A DNA stretch of 64,000 nucleotides from assembly GCF_002090135.1 (NCBI RefSeq), contig NZ_BBRL01000004.1, positions 992,001 to 1,056,000 of the forward strand, read 5' to 3'. Position 1 is the first letter of the stretch, and each line of letters begins with the position of its first letter. Positions 1 to 8,914 of this stretch are shown piece after piece. Under the pieces are notes generated by a model. The model did not search any database and had not been told where the DNA came from. It worked only from the letters and a program-made list of their open reading frames with translations. The DNA is from Demequina sp. NBRC 110055 (GTDB taxonomy: Bacteria; Actinomycetota; Actinomycetes; Actinomycetales; Demequinaceae). Made by a program: the position numbers and the translations under genes.

Positions 1-234
1 ACCGGGCACCGCGTCACCACCGTAGACGCCGAGGGTGTGGTGGTCGACGGGCCCGACGGTGAGAGCCGCGTGGACGCCGACACCGTCATCTCCGCGTTCG
101 GCGTACGTCCCGCCACGGGCCTGGCCGCGGCGCTCGAGAGCCGCGGCACCGTCATCGCCGTGGGCGACTGCGTGAAGCCCGCCAAGGTGGGCGACGCGAT
201 CAACGCCGGCTTCGAGGCGGCGTTCGCGCTGTAA
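1..234 (+). CDS. FAD/NAD(P)-dependent oxidoreductase, C-terminal fragment
   Basis: The open frame runs in from the left edge and ends with TAA at 232-234; only about 77 C-terminal residues are present. The end reads 'TVISAFGVRPATGL' followed by 'VIAVGDCVKPAKVGDAINAGF'-type sequence. This is the pattern that closes the FAD/NAD(P)-binding domain of pyridine nucleotide-disulfide oxidoreductases, with Gly-Asp-Cys contacting FAD. The 'GDC..P....DAI..GF.AA' ending most resembles the 2,4-dienoyl-CoA reductase / NADH:flavin oxidoreductase (Old Yellow Enzyme fusion) group. The catalytic half lies outside the window, so the substrate cannot be judged. Confidence 0.7.
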   Translation, partial: TGHRVTTVDAEGVVVDGPDGESRVDADTVISAFGVRPATGLAAALESRGTVIAVGDCVKPAKVGDAINAGFEAAFAL

Positions 235-239
235 GGCGT

Positions 240-271
240 GGCCGATGCGGCGGGTGACCGTCGCATCGGCC
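240..271. terminator. Bidirectional hairpin terminator built on the GGCCGATGC motif
   Basis: A 10-bp stem (GGCCGATGCG paired with CGCATCGGCC) encloses a 12-nt loop between two convergent genes that stop at 234 and 285. No T-tract is obvious on the plus strand. The stem is made of the recurrent 9-mer described in the findings. Confidence 0.7.
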
Positions 272-284
272 CCCGTCCACGGCG

Positions 285-1019
285 TTAGCGGTGCGTGACG
301 CGCGCGAGGAATTCCTGCGTCTCGGGGCGCTGGGGTGCGTCGAAGATCTGCGCCGGAGGCCCGGACTCGATGATCCGGCCGCCGTGCATGAACACCACGC
401 GGTCCGCGACGTCGCGCGCGAAGGCCATCTCGTGGGTGGCCATGAGGATCGTGGAGCCCGCGTCCTTGAGGCCGCGCACCAGGTCCAGCACCTCGCCCAC
501 GAGCATGGGGTCGAGGGCGGAGGTGATCTCGTCGAGCAGGAGCAGCTCGGGGTCGGTGAGGATGGCGCGCACGATGGCGACGCGCTGCTGCTGGCCGCCC
601 GAGAGGCGGTCGGGGTAGGCGTCGACCTTGTCGCCCAGGCCGAACCGGGTCAGCAGCTCGACACCGCGCGCGCGAGCGGCCGCGCCGTCCTGCCCGTGCA
701 CCTGGCGTGCGGCGAGGGTGACGTTGTCGATGACCTTCATGTGCGGGAACAGGTTGAACTGCTGGAAGACCACGCCGATGCGCGAGCGCACCCTGTCGGC
801 GTCCACACGCGGGTCGGAGATGTCGTCGCCGGACAGCACGATGCGGCCGTCATCGATGCGCTCGATGAGGTTGATGGTGCGCAGCAGCGTGGACTTGCCC
901 GAGCCGGAGGCGCCGATGAGGACCACGACCTCGTGCTGGGCCAGCGTAAGGTCCACGCCCGACAGGACCGTGTTGTCCCCGAAGGACTTCCACAGGTCCG
1001 AGATCTCGAGGACGTTCAT
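285..1019 (-). CDS. Polar amino acid ABC transporter, ATP-binding protein
   Basis: This is the ATPase of a GlnQ/HisP-type importer that energises amino acid uptake at the cytoplasmic membrane. Of its 244 residues, Walker A GASGSGKST lies at 36-44, the Q-loop in 'VVFQQFNLFPH' near 84-93, the ABC signature LSGGQQQR at 139-146 and Walker B 'LLLLDE' at 159-164. All catalytic motifs are intact and the length is typical. It is the last gene of a three-gene operon; its ATG overlaps the end of the permease gene by 4 bp (ATGA). The substrate cannot be read from the ATPase; family members carry glutamine, arginine, cystine and similar polar amino acids. Confidence 0.93.
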   Translation of the reverse strand: MNVLEISDLWKSFGDNTVLSGVDLTLAQHEVVVLIGASGSGKSTLLRTINLIERIDDGRIVLSGDDISDPRVDADRVRSRIGVVFQQFNLFPHMKVIDNVTLAARQVHGQDGAAARARGVELLTRFGLGDKVDAYPDRLSGGQQQRVAIVRAILTDPELLLLDEITSALDPMLVGEVLDLVRGLKDAGSTILMATHEMAFARDVADRVVFMHGGRIIESGPPAQIFDAPQRPETQEFLARVTHR

Positions 1020-1894
1020 ACGGTGCCTCCGATCTGCTCACGCATATTCATGCGCCCGGCCACATAATCCGTCAGGCGGGTCAGCGGCACGGAGATCGCC
1101 ACGAACAGCAGCGCCGCGACCACGTAGGGCGTGAAGTTGTAGGTCGAGGCCACGTCGATCTGTGCGGCGCGGATCGCGTCCACTGCGCCCAGCACGGAGA
1201 TGAGGCCCACGTCCTTCTGCATCGACACGAAGTCGTTCATGAGGGCGGGGATGACCTTGCGCACACCCTGGGGGATCACCACGAGGCGCAGCGTCTTGCC
1301 GTGGGAGAGCCCCAGCGAGCGTGCGGCGATGCGCTGGGAGGGGTGGACGGCCTCCATGCCCGCGCGCAGCACCTCGGCGACGTACGCCGAGTAGCACAGG
1401 CCGATGGCGATGGTGCCCCACACGGCGGCGTCCATGCGCGGGAAGATATCCAGCGCCGGGATGCCGAAGCCCACGAGGTACAGCACGATCAGCACGGGCA
1501 TGCCGCGGAACAGGTCCACGTAGATGGTGGCGACGGCGCGCAGCGGGAAGAACACGGGCCCGCGCAGCGAGCGCAGCACGGCCAAGAGCGTGCCGAAAAT
1601 GGCGACGCCGATCGCGGCGAAGAACAGCGCGCGGATGTTGAGCCAGAGGCCCTTGAGAATGCCCGCGAAGCTGTCGCGGCCGATCTCCCAGTTGAAGAAG
1701 GACTCCTTGACGGCCTCCCACCCGGGGGTGTTGACCACGATCAGGGAGGCGATGACGGTGAAGGCCACCGTCGAGCCCACGGCGATGAGCACGGAGCGCC
1801 GCGAGGCGCGTTGACGGTATTGCCGTCGCTCGATCTCGAGGGCGCTGACCTCGTGGGTCACGTCACTCGCGGACTGCGACGCTCCGTTGCTCAT
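1016..1894 (-). CDS. Polar amino acid ABC transporter, permease
   Basis: This is the membrane subunit of the importer (HisM/GlnP family, 292 aa). A charged N-terminal tail of about 34 residues precedes the first membrane helix (about 35-55); several further helices follow. The EAA cytoplasmic loop that docks the ATPase is visible around 170-210 ('EVLRAGMEAVHPSQRIAARSL'). The gene lies 13 bp after the binding-protein gene and overlaps the ATPase gene by 4 bp, so all three are co-transcribed. A single permease gene implies a homodimeric channel. Confidence 0.92.
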   Translation of the reverse strand: MSNGASQSASDVTHEVSALEIERRQYRQRASRRSVLIAVGSTVAFTVIASLIVVNTPGWEAVKESFFNWEIGRDSFAGILKGLWLNIRALFFAAIGVAIFGTLLAVLRSLRGPVFFPLRAVATIYVDLFRGMPVLIVLYLVGFGIPALDIFPRMDAAVWGTIAIGLCYSAYVAEVLRAGMEAVHPSQRIAARSLGLSHGKTLRLVVIPQGVRKVIPALMNDFVSMQKDVGLISVLGAVDAIRAAQIDVASTYNFTPYVVAALLFVAISVPLTRLTDYVAGRMNMREQIGGTV

Positions 1895-1907
1895 GCCGAG
1901 GATTGTC

Positions 1908-2807
1908 CTAGTTCAGGACGGGAACGTCGACCGCGTCCGAGAGCCACTCGGTCTCGAGCGCGGCGAGCGTGCCATCGGCGGCGAGCGCGTCGACCGCCTC
2001 GGTCACGGTCTCGGTGTTGGGCGAGTCCTTGGGCAGGACGAAGGCGAACTCGTCGCCGCCCTCGGAGCCCGCGAACTGGCCCACGATGACGCCACCCTCG
2101 ACCTCGACGGCCGCGGAGTAGAAGGCGCCGGGCAGGTCGGTGACAAACGCGTCGATCTGGCCCGCGTTGATCGCGGCAACCACGTCGGCGACGGAGTTGA
2201 AGACCTGGACGTTGTCCTCGCCGAGCGCCTCGACGGCGACGTCATACGAGGTGGTGCCCACGGCGACGCCCACGGCGGCACCGGCGAGGTCGGCGATCGA
2301 GGCCGCGTCGGCGGCCACGCCACCCTCGACGGCGACGACGGCCTGCGAGGTCGTGTAGTACGGCGAGGAGAAGTCGACGGCGCTCTTGCGCTCCTCGGTC
2401 ACGGAGAACTGCTGGATGTTGAGGTCCCAGTCCTTGGCGCCGGGGGCGATGGCGGCGTCGAACGTGGTGCGGACCCACTCGACGTCCTCGGGGGCGTAGC
2501 CCAGCTCGGCGGCGACGGCGTAGGCCACGGCGGACTCAAACCCCTCACCCGAGGTCGGGTCGTCGTCGATCATCCAGGGCTCGTAGGCCGGCTCGCCGGT
2601 CGCGATGGTGAGGACACCGTCGGTGACGGTCTCGAGCGCGGCGCCGGCCTCGGCGGAGGCGGTCGCGGTGGCCGTGGCCTCCGTGGTCGCGGCGCCGGTG
2701 GGCGTGGCCGAGGACTCGCCCTCGGACGACGACGAGCAGCCGGCCAGCGCGAAGGCGGACACGGCGACGGCCGCGGTCGCGAAGCGGCTCAGGGTGCGTG
2801 CAGACAT
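1908..2807 (-). CDS. Amino acid ABC transporter, substrate-binding lipoprotein
   Basis: This is a periplasmic-type binding protein of solute-binding family 3, tethered outside the membrane as a lipoprotein. The signal peptide 'MSARTLSRFATAAVAVSAF' ends in the lipobox ALAGC with Cys24 as the lipidation site; a Ser/Glu/Thr/Ala-rich linker follows. The SBP_bac_3 body includes 'SVTEERKSAVDFSSPYYTTS' and 'GTTSYDVAVEALG'. The start chosen is ATG at 2807, with GGAGAG just upstream; an open frame continues further upstream but lacks a signal peptide there. It is the first gene of the importer operon. The mature protein is about 275 aa, normal for the family. Confidence 0.9.
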   Translation of the reverse strand: MSARTLSRFATAAVAVSAFALAGCSSSSEGESSATPTGAATTEATATATASAEAGAALETVTDGVLTIATGEPAYEPWMIDDDPTSGEGFESAVAYAVAAELGYAPEDVEWVRTTFDAAIAPGAKDWDLNIQQFSVTEERKSAVDFSSPYYTTSQAVVAVEGGVAADAASIADLAGAAVGVAVGTTSYDVAVEALGEDNVQVFNSVADVVAAINAGQIDAFVTDLPGAFYSAAVEVEGGVIVGQFAGSEGGDEFAFVLPKDSPNTETVTEAVDALAADGTLAALETEWLSDAVDVPVLN

Positions 2808-2872
2808 ACAGCTCTCCAAAACAAAAGGTGGTGGAGCGGGGTCGACGCTGACGGCTCCCGTACGGGGGGAGT

Positions 2873-3322
2873 TTACTCGGCGGTCGCGAGCGCCCAATCC
2901 GCGAAGTCGAACCCGGGCGAGACCACGCAGGACACCAGGCATTCTTCGTCGCCCGCGAGCTCGGCGGCCTGCCACGTTCCCGCAGGTACCAGCACGTGCG
3001 GGACCTGACCCGCCGCCAGGTCGCGGCCCAACGTGTGGGTCGCGGCGGCATCGGCCGGCTGGTCGCCGTCTCCGCCGAGCGACAGCGTGAGGGTGCCGGG
3101 GCCGTGCCACAGCCACAGCTCGTCGCTCGTCACCACATGCCAGGCGGACTGCTCGCCGGGCGTCAGCAGGTAGTGGATGGTGGTGGCCGCGGGGCGCACG
3201 CCGCCGGGGGTATCGACGGGCACGGTGCCGGTCCAGATACGCCGGAACCAGCCGCCCTCGGGGTGGGCTTCTAGGTCGAGGGCCGATGCCGTGGCGGGCC
3301 GGGCGAGATCGCCGTGAGTCAT
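2873..3322 (-). CDS. Cupin protein, DUF985 family
   Basis: A 149-aa single-domain protein of the DUF985 (YML079-like) cupin family. The family opening 'LEAHPEGGWFRR' is at residues 17-28, and 'HYLLTPGEQSAWHVVTSDELWLWHGPG' supplies the beta-barrel core. Structures of this family are cupin barrels, but no enzymatic activity is established. Its start overlaps the stop of the upstream amidohydrolase gene by 4 bp, making it the last gene of a three-gene operon with an amidohydrolase and an SAH-hydrolase-like protein. A role in the same adenosyl-compound or sugar salvage is inference from context only. Confidence 0.85.
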   Translation of the reverse strand: MTHGDLARPATASALDLEAHPEGGWFRRIWTGTVPVDTPGGVRPAATTIHYLLTPGEQSAWHVVTSDELWLWHGPGTLTLSLGGDGDQPADAAATHTLGRDLAAGQVPHVLVPAGTWQAAELAGDEECLVSCVVSPGFDFADWALATAE

Positions 3323-4629
3323 GCGTGGGCTCCGGTCTGCTCGGTGAAGCGGGTCGACGCGTGGCGCACGCGCCCGCCCATGATGGTCGCGGCGGCGTGG
3401 CCGTCGCCGGCCTCGGCGAGTGTGGTGAGGGTGTCGGTGATGGAGGTGACGGGCACGTCGAAGAATGCCAGATCGGCGCGGGCGCCCACGGCCAAGTACC
3501 CCGTGCGGTGCGGGCCCTCGTCGATGCCCATGGCGTGCGCGCCGCCCAGGGTCGCGGCGGTCAGCAGCCTTTCGGCGAGGTCGTCGCTCGAGTATCCCTG
3601 GGCGCGCGCGATCCGCATGAGTTCCTTGACCTCGCCCATGAGGTCAAGCGACGGCGAGGACGACAGCGAGTCGGTGCCGACCGCGATGGGGGAGCCCTCG
3701 CGGAGGTACGCGGCGACGGGCGGGTTGTCGAGCCCGATGATGTGGTTGGAGCGCGGGCACAGCGCGACGGTGGTGCCGCGCGCGCGCAGGATCGCCCGGT
3801 CGCGCTCGGACATGTATACGCCGTGGGCGACGTGGCAGTCGGGGCCCAGCACACCCAGGTGGTCGACGTAGTCGGTCGCGGACGTGCCGAAGCCCGCCTG
3901 ACGCAGCTCCACGAAGCCTCCCAGGCCCTGGGTCTGCCAGGGCTCGCGCGCCTCGTGCGCGAACTCGCGTTCGATGCCCGATTCGCCCAGGTGGATGTGG
4001 ATGCGGCGGCCGCGCTCGCGGACGATGTCCGGGATCTCGAGCAGGGGCTGAATCTCGAGCGAGTACGGGGCATGCGGGGACAGGCCGGTGCCGGGGCGGT
4101 CGGGAAGCGAGTCGAGGGCCGCCTCGACCTCGGCGCGGCCGTGGGCGGACCAGTCGGCGTTGGTCCAGTCCATGACCTCCCAGTACGCGATGCCCCTCAG
4201 CCCCGCGTCGTGCAGCGCGTGGGCGGCCTCGGGGTCCGTGACGATGTCCGCGGCGGCCGTGGTGCCGGTGGCGACCAGCATCGCTGCCCCCGCAGCGGCA
4301 TCGGCCCCCCAGTCGTGTCCTCGCTGGTAGACCGGGTTGAAGCCCGTGATCCAGTCCTCGAAGCCCTGGTAGGTGCGCTGGGCGACCTCGGCCATGCCGG
4401 TGTATTGGAGGTGGGTGTGGGCGTTGACGAGCCCGGGCGTGAGCACACCGTCCCAGTGCACGTGGTTGACGGGCACGCCGCGCTCCGCGAGCGAGCGCTC
4501 CACCCAGGCGCGCTCGCCCACGTGGAGGATCTTCTCGCCGCGCACGGCGATGGCGCCGTCCAGGATCGGGGGCGCCGTCACCGGCAGCACGAGTGCCGCC
4601 GAGTACAGGGTCACGGGGAAGGACGTCAT
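3319..4629 (-). CDS. Amidohydrolase, SAH/MTA/5'-deoxyadenosine deaminase-like
   Basis: A 436-aa metal-dependent hydrolase of the ATZ/TRZ-MtaD branch. Metal-binding H71-x-H73 sits in 'VNAHTHLQ'. Further family residues are H186 ('SPHAPYS'), H213 and E216 ('HIHLGES'), H269 ('CHVAHG') and D320 ('GTDSLSSSPSLDL'), so the active site is complete. Characterised relatives deaminate the adenine of S-adenosylhomocysteine, methylthioadenosine or 5'-deoxyadenosine; guanine-deaminase or chlorohydrolase-like specificity cannot be excluded. It overlaps both neighbours by 4 bp. The SAH-hydrolase-like partner favours an adenosyl-thioether or adenosyl-nucleoside substrate, which is inference. Confidence 0.85.
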   Translation of the reverse strand: MTSFPVTLYSAALVLPVTAPPILDGAIAVRGEKILHVGERAWVERSLAERGVPVNHVHWDGVLTPGLVNAHTHLQYTGMAEVAQRTYQGFEDWITGFNPVYQRGHDWGADAAAGAAMLVATGTTAAADIVTDPEAAHALHDAGLRGIAYWEVMDWTNADWSAHGRAEVEAALDSLPDRPGTGLSPHAPYSLEIQPLLEIPDIVRERGRRIHIHLGESGIEREFAHEAREPWQTQGLGGFVELRQAGFGTSATDYVDHLGVLGPDCHVAHGVYMSERDRAILRARGTTVALCPRSNHIIGLDNPPVAAYLREGSPIAVGTDSLSSSPSLDLMGEVKELMRIARAQGYSSDDLAERLLTAATLGGAHAMGIDEGPHRTGYLAVGARADLAFFDVPVTSITDTLTTLAEAGDGHAAATIMGGRVRHASTRFTEQTGAHA

Positions 4630-6077
4630 GCGATCTCCTCGCGGTAGCGGGGGCTGTGCCAGTCGGTGTCGATGGCCGATGCCGTGGCGGGGCTCCGCTC
4701 GAGCGGCACCCTCCGCACGCGCGCCGCTGTCGCGGCCACGCGGTCGACGGCGGTGGGGGACAGGGCGTGGACTCCCACGGCGGGGTGCGTGGTGACGACC
4801 TCGGCAACCGCAGCGAGTTGGGTCGCGAACGACAGGTCCATGATCTCGATGGGGTTGCCCTCGGCGGCGGTGACGTTGATGCAGCCGCCGCGGTCCAAGA
4901 TCAGCGCCCCGGTGGAGGTGCGCTCGACGTGGGGTGCGACGGGCGTGAGGTCGCCGGCCCAGGCGATCTCGTGCGGGACGCCGCCGGCCACGGCGACGGC
5001 CGCCGCGACGTCGGAAACGTTCGCGGGCACGGTGCCGGGCCAGCCCGTGGCGGAAACCACGAGGGCGCCCGATGCGGCCGCCTCGAGCGTCGTGACCTCG
5101 TAGCCGTCGTGGGCGGCCAGCAGCGCGCGGGCGGGGTGGACCTCGCTCACGGTCACGGTGGCGCCGAGCGCTCGCAGGTGCGCGGCGACGCCTTCGCCCA
5201 CGGGCCCGTATCCCACCACGTGAGCGGGCTGGTCGCGCACGCTCACGCCGGCGGCGTCGAGGAGGTCAGCGACCGCGAGGACACAGCTCTGGCCGGTGCC
5301 GTAGCGGTTGTCGAAGCCGGTCTTGGTGATCGCGTCGTTGACGGCGATCACACCCGTGGCGAGCACGCCCGCGGTTTGCATGCGGCGCAGCGGCGTGAGG
5401 CCGCTGGTGGTCTCCTCGGTGGCGCCGATCCATCGCTTGACGAGGTCCGGGCGAGCCTCGTGGGCCAGCCGGGTGACGTGGGAGCCGTCGTCGACCAACA
5501 CGTCGAAGCCGCGGTCGAGGAAGCTCAGGGCTGCCTGGCGCTCGGCCGCGGGCGTGGCGAGGGTCGCGTCGGCGTCGACGGGCACGCCGCGTTGCCTGAG
5601 CGCCTCGGCGACGGCCTCGTCGGTCTCGTCGGGGTGGGCGTACACGGCGACCGTGGCTCCGGCCCGCGCGAGCAGGAGCGCCAGGTTCGCGGTCTTGGGC
5701 TCGAGCGTCATGGAGACGCCGATGCTGAGCCCCGCGAGCGTGCCGGCCTCAGCGAGGTCGGCGGCGACCGCCGCCGACACGGGCATGTGTGCGGCGGCGA
5801 AGTCCAGCCGGCCGGCCGCGTCGCCGCGTCCGCCCACCGGCGCTCCGCCCAGGGTGAGGTCCCCGGTGGTGACATCGATGATGACCTCTGCCGTCGCATC
5901 GGCCGCGTGAGAGCCGGAAGTGAGGATCCGAGCGCCCATATCGGCGAGCATGGCGGTGAGGGCCGCGGCCACCGGGCCGTCCCCGGTGATGTGGAACTCT
6001 CGGCCGGCGATCAGCAGGTTGGTGTCGCGGGCGAAGCGGCGCAGCAGCCGCTCCGCCTCGCCGCGCGCATCGGTCAT
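4626..6077 (-). CDS. Divergent S-adenosylhomocysteine hydrolase-like protein
   Basis: This 483-aa protein shows the AdoHcyase fold. 'EETTSGLTPLRRM' lies near 221-233, the substrate/NAD residues 'NDAITKTGFDN' at 247-257 (K252 and D256 match the catalytic Lys and Asp of canonical enzymes), and the NAD-binding GYGPVGEG at 289-296. It differs from true SahH. The first ~100 residues do not resemble the usual N-terminus, 'DNRYGTGQSC' replaces 'DNLYGCRES', and the conserved C-terminal Lys/Tyr tail that completes the neighbour's NAD site is missing. It leads an operon with a deaminase-like amidohydrolase and a cupin. Start: ATG 6077, seven nt after a TAGACT -10 box. Confidence 0.75.
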   Translation of the reverse strand: MTDARGEAERLLRRFARDTNLLIAGREFHITGDGPVAAALTAMLADMGARILTSGSHAADATAEVIIDVTTGDLTLGGAPVGGRGDAAGRLDFAAAHMPVSAAVAADLAEAGTLAGLSIGVSMTLEPKTANLALLLARAGATVAVYAHPDETDEAVAEALRQRGVPVDADATLATPAAERQAALSFLDRGFDVLVDDGSHVTRLAHEARPDLVKRWIGATEETTSGLTPLRRMQTAGVLATGVIAVNDAITKTGFDNRYGTGQSCVLAVADLLDAAGVSVRDQPAHVVGYGPVGEGVAAHLRALGATVTVSEVHPARALLAAHDGYEVTTLEAAASGALVVSATGWPGTVPANVSDVAAAVAVAGGVPHEIAWAGDLTPVAPHVERTSTGALILDRGGCINVTAAEGNPIEIMDLSFATQLAAVAEVVTTHPAVGVHALSPTAVDRVAATAARVRRVPLERSPATASAIDTDWHSPRYREEIA

Positions 6078-6084
6078 GGTGCCA

Positions 6085-6090
6085 AGTCTA
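6085..6090 (-). promoter_or_regulatory. -10 box for a leaderless start of the SahH-like operon
   Basis: TAGACT on the minus strand ends 7 nt before the ATG at 6077, so transcription should begin at or next to the start codon; no Shine-Dalgarno sequence is present. Confidence 0.6.
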
Positions 6091-6117
6091 GGTTTGGCGG
6101 CCGGTCGTCGAATCCCG

Positions 6118-6741
6118 CTACACCCTGATCGTCACATCCATGCCCTCTGGCGTCACCGCCACGGCGATCACCTGGGCGTCCGGGAAGTCTGCTAGCAGGG
6201 TGTCCTCGCCGCCGCCCGCGCGCGCGGGCAGCCCGCCAAGGGCGTCAGGCGGGACCTCCAGGCCAGCGACGGTGAGCGACTCGAGCGTCGGCGTGAGCGC
6301 GCCGTCGGCGACGGTCAGGGCGACCTCGGCCCTCATGGTCAACGCCATCCCGCGCACATCCACGTCTCCCGTCGCCGCAATGACGCCGTCGCCCAGGGTC
6401 AGCGTCGCTCCCTCGAGCGGGGTGCCGGTGAGGGCCTCGTCGAGCCGCTCCGTGACGGCCTGCGCACCCACGTGGACATCGACGCGCGTCCCGCCCGTCA
6501 AGGACTGCACCGCCAGGGGCAGGGATGACAAGACCACATCGACCCCCTCGTCGGTGGGTGGCACCAGGTGGCTCTCTGCGATGGCCCGGGGCAGCAGGTC
6601 AGCGGCGACCACCAGGACGATTCCGGCGATGCCCCCCGCGACCGCGAGGCCGCGTCGCCCACCGCGTGAGCGCGCCGCGCCGACGACGCTCGCCGCGGTG
6701 ACAGCCACGCCGGCGACGGTGGCCACGAGGACGGCGATCAT
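6118..6741 (-). CDS. LmeA-like lipid-binding protein, DUF2993 family
   Basis: A 207-aa membrane-anchored protein. Two hydrophobic stretches near the N-terminus (about 1-20 and 28-48) precede a DUF2993 domain rich in short beta-strands ('LTGGTRVDVHVGAQAVTERL', 'VDVRGMALTMRAEVALTV'). In Mycobacterium the DUF2993 protein LmeA binds phosphoinositides and is needed for lipomannan elongation; a periplasmic lipid-handling role here is inferred from that. The ATG at 6741 overlaps the stop of the MMPL gene by 4 bp, so the lipid exporter and lipid-binding protein are made together. Confidence 0.75.
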   Translation of the reverse strand: MIAVLVATVAGVAVTAASVVGAARSRGGRRGLAVAGGIAGIVLVVAADLLPRAIAESHLVPPTDEGVDVVLSSLPLAVQSLTGGTRVDVHVGAQAVTERLDEALTGTPLEGATLTLGDGVIAATGDVDVRGMALTMRAEVALTVADGALTPTLESLTVAGLEVPPDALGGLPARAGGGEDTLLADFPDAQVIAVAVTPEGMDVTIRV

Positions 6742-8903
6742 CGGTGCGCGTCCGCCGGCGAGTGCGCGTCGATGACGGTGAGCGAGCCGGGCTCGGGTTC
6801 GTCGTCGATGTGTACGTGCGGCAGGATCCGGTCGAGCCACGCGGGCAGCCACCACGCGCGCTCCCCGAGCAGGGCGAGCACGGCGGGAACGAGGGTAAGC
6901 CTCACGACGAACGCATCGAGCGCGACGCCGACGAGGAGGGCGAACGCGAGCGGGCGCGTCATCGCGTCTCCCGACACGACGAACGCGGCAAACACGGCGA
7001 TCATGACCGCCGCGGCGGTGGCCACGACGCGGCCCACGGACGTGAGGCCAGCGCGCACCGACTCGACGGGACCGAGACCCTTGCGATGAGCCTCCGCGAT
7101 CCGCGACACGAGGAAGACCTGGTAGTCCATGGACAGGCCGAACAGGACCGCCATGACGAGGATCGGCAGGAACGCGACGAGCGGTCCCGTCGCACCCTCG
7201 GTGATGGTGTCTCCCGCCCACCCCCACTGGAACACCGCGACGGTGGCGCCGAGCGCCGCACCGAGCGAGAGCAGGAAGCCGAGCGCCGCCGTGACGGGCA
7301 CGAGGATCGACCGGAACACCACCATGAGGAGCACGAGGGTAAGGCCGCAGATGACGACCGCGAACGGCACCAGCGCGGCGGCGAGCTTGTCGGCCACGTC
7401 CACCGCGAGGGCCGTCTGGCCGGTGACGGCGATCGTCGCGCCTGTGGTCGCCGTCACCTCGGACTCGAGGTCGCGGATGTCGTCGACGAGGGCGGCGGTC
7501 TCCTTTGAGGATGGGTCGGTCTCGGACGTGACGGCAATCAGCATCGATGACCCGTCCTCGCTCGGTCGGGGCGGCTGGACCGCGGCGACACCGTCGAGCT
7601 CGGCGAGCGTCGCGGCGGTCGCCTGGCCGGCCGCGACGGGATCGGCCGAGTCGGACACGTCCGCGAGCACCAGGAGCGGGCCGTTCGCGCCGGGTCCAAA
7701 CGCCTCCGAGATCGCGTCGTACGCCAACCTCTCGTCGGAGCCCGCCGGCTCCGAGCCGCCATCGGGCAGGGCGAGGGACATGGCGCCGACGGGCATCGCG
7801 ACCACGCCGAGCGCGAGAACGCCGGCGACGAGCACCGTGGCGGGCCGGCGCAGCAGGCGGTCGCCCCAGCCGCCATTGCCGCGTGCACGTGTGACGGCGG
7901 TGCCGCGCGGTCGCAGCCGCTCGCCCAGCAGCCCCATCAGCGCGGGCAGGGCGGTGAGAGACGCGGCCACCGCAACGGCGACCGCAAGTGCGGTCACGGC
8001 TCCCATTGCCGCGAGGAACGGCACCCCCGTGAGCGCGAGGCCGACCACTGCGAGGATGACGGTGACGCCGGCGAACACGACGGCGCTGCCCGCGGTGCGA
8101 GCTGCAGCGGCGATGGCCTCAACGAGGGGCACGCCCGCGGCGAGTTCGGCGCGCAGGCGCACGATGATGAAGAGGGCGTAGTCGATGCCGACGGCGAGGC
8201 CCAGCATCGAGGCCAGCGCGGTCGAGGCGGCGGGAACGGCGACCACGTGCGACAGCAGGCCGATGCCCGCCAGCGAGATCCCGAGCGCGATGCCCGCGGA
8301 GGCCAGCGGCAAGCCTGCGGCGACGAGTGAGCCCAACGTCAGCGCCATGAGGATGTACGCAATGGCCGCACCCACCACCTCGGCCATGTGGGAGCCCTCG
8401 GGGATCTCCGGTAGGCCCGACGCGACGACGGTGAGCCCCTCGGCCTCGGCGGCGGTGACGACCGCGTCGAGAGCGTCGAGCGTGGCGTCGTCAACCTCGC
8501 CGCCGCGGTCGTCGAGACCCACGGTGATCAGCGCGGTGGTCGCGTCGGGCGACACCGTGCCGGTCGCGAACGGATCAGGAGCGGAGGCGACGCCGTCGAC
8601 TGCGGCGAGCTCGCCCGCGAGGTGAGTGACGGCTGCGGCAGTGTCGGCGCCCGTGACGGCCCCGCCATCCGCGTCCGCCACCACGTACTTCAGAGAGGCT
8701 CCCGCCGCGGACGGGAAGTCCTCCTCGAGGGTGTCGTAGGCCTCTTGGGATTCCGTGCCGGGAATGGAGAAGTCGTCCTCGAGGGCACTGCCGAAGGTCA
8801 GCACACCCAGGCCCGCACCGACCGCCACGACCATCCAGGCGGCGAGGACGCGCCACGGGTGAAGTGCCGACCAGCGGCCGATGCGGGCAAGAAGCGAGGA
8901 CAT
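6738..8903 (-). CDS. MMPL/RND family membrane transporter
   Basis: A 721-aa protein with two repeated halves. Each has one membrane helix, a large extracytoplasmic domain and a bundle of helices; 'GLAVGIDYALFIIVRLRAEL' and 'FGLSMDYQVFLVSRIAEAH' are the matching GxxxDY motifs in the proton-relay helices. MMPL proteins move lipids or hydrophobic compounds across the inner membrane. The start is ATG 8903, preceded by GGAAGGAA; an upstream in-frame GTG at 8921 would overlap that ribosome-binding site and is rejected. It is followed by the LmeA-like gene and preceded by a two-component system on the same strand. Confidence 0.9.
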   Translation of the reverse strand: MSSLLARIGRWSALHPWRVLAAWMVVAVGAGLGVLTFGSALEDDFSIPGTESQEAYDTLEEDFPSAAGASLKYVVADADGGAVTGADTAAAVTHLAGELAAVDGVASAPDPFATGTVSPDATTALITVGLDDRGGEVDDATLDALDAVVTAAEAEGLTVVASGLPEIPEGSHMAEVVGAAIAYILMALTLGSLVAAGLPLASAGIALGISLAGIGLLSHVVAVPAASTALASMLGLAVGIDYALFIIVRLRAELAAGVPLVEAIAAAARTAGSAVVFAGVTVILAVVGLALTGVPFLAAMGAVTALAVAVAVAASLTALPALMGLLGERLRPRGTAVTRARGNGGWGDRLLRRPATVLVAGVLALGVVAMPVGAMSLALPDGGSEPAGSDERLAYDAISEAFGPGANGPLLVLADVSDSADPVAAGQATAATLAELDGVAAVQPPRPSEDGSSMLIAVTSETDPSSKETAALVDDIRDLESEVTATTGATIAVTGQTALAVDVADKLAAALVPFAVVICGLTLVLLMVVFRSILVPVTAALGFLLSLGAALGATVAVFQWGWAGDTITEGATGPLVAFLPILVMAVLFGLSMDYQVFLVSRIAEAHRKGLGPVESVRAGLTSVGRVVATAAAVMIAVFAAFVVSGDAMTRPLAFALLVGVALDAFVVRLTLVPAVLALLGERAWWLPAWLDRILPHVHIDDEPEPGSLTVIDAHSPADAHR

Positions 8904-8914
8904 GGGGTTCCTTC

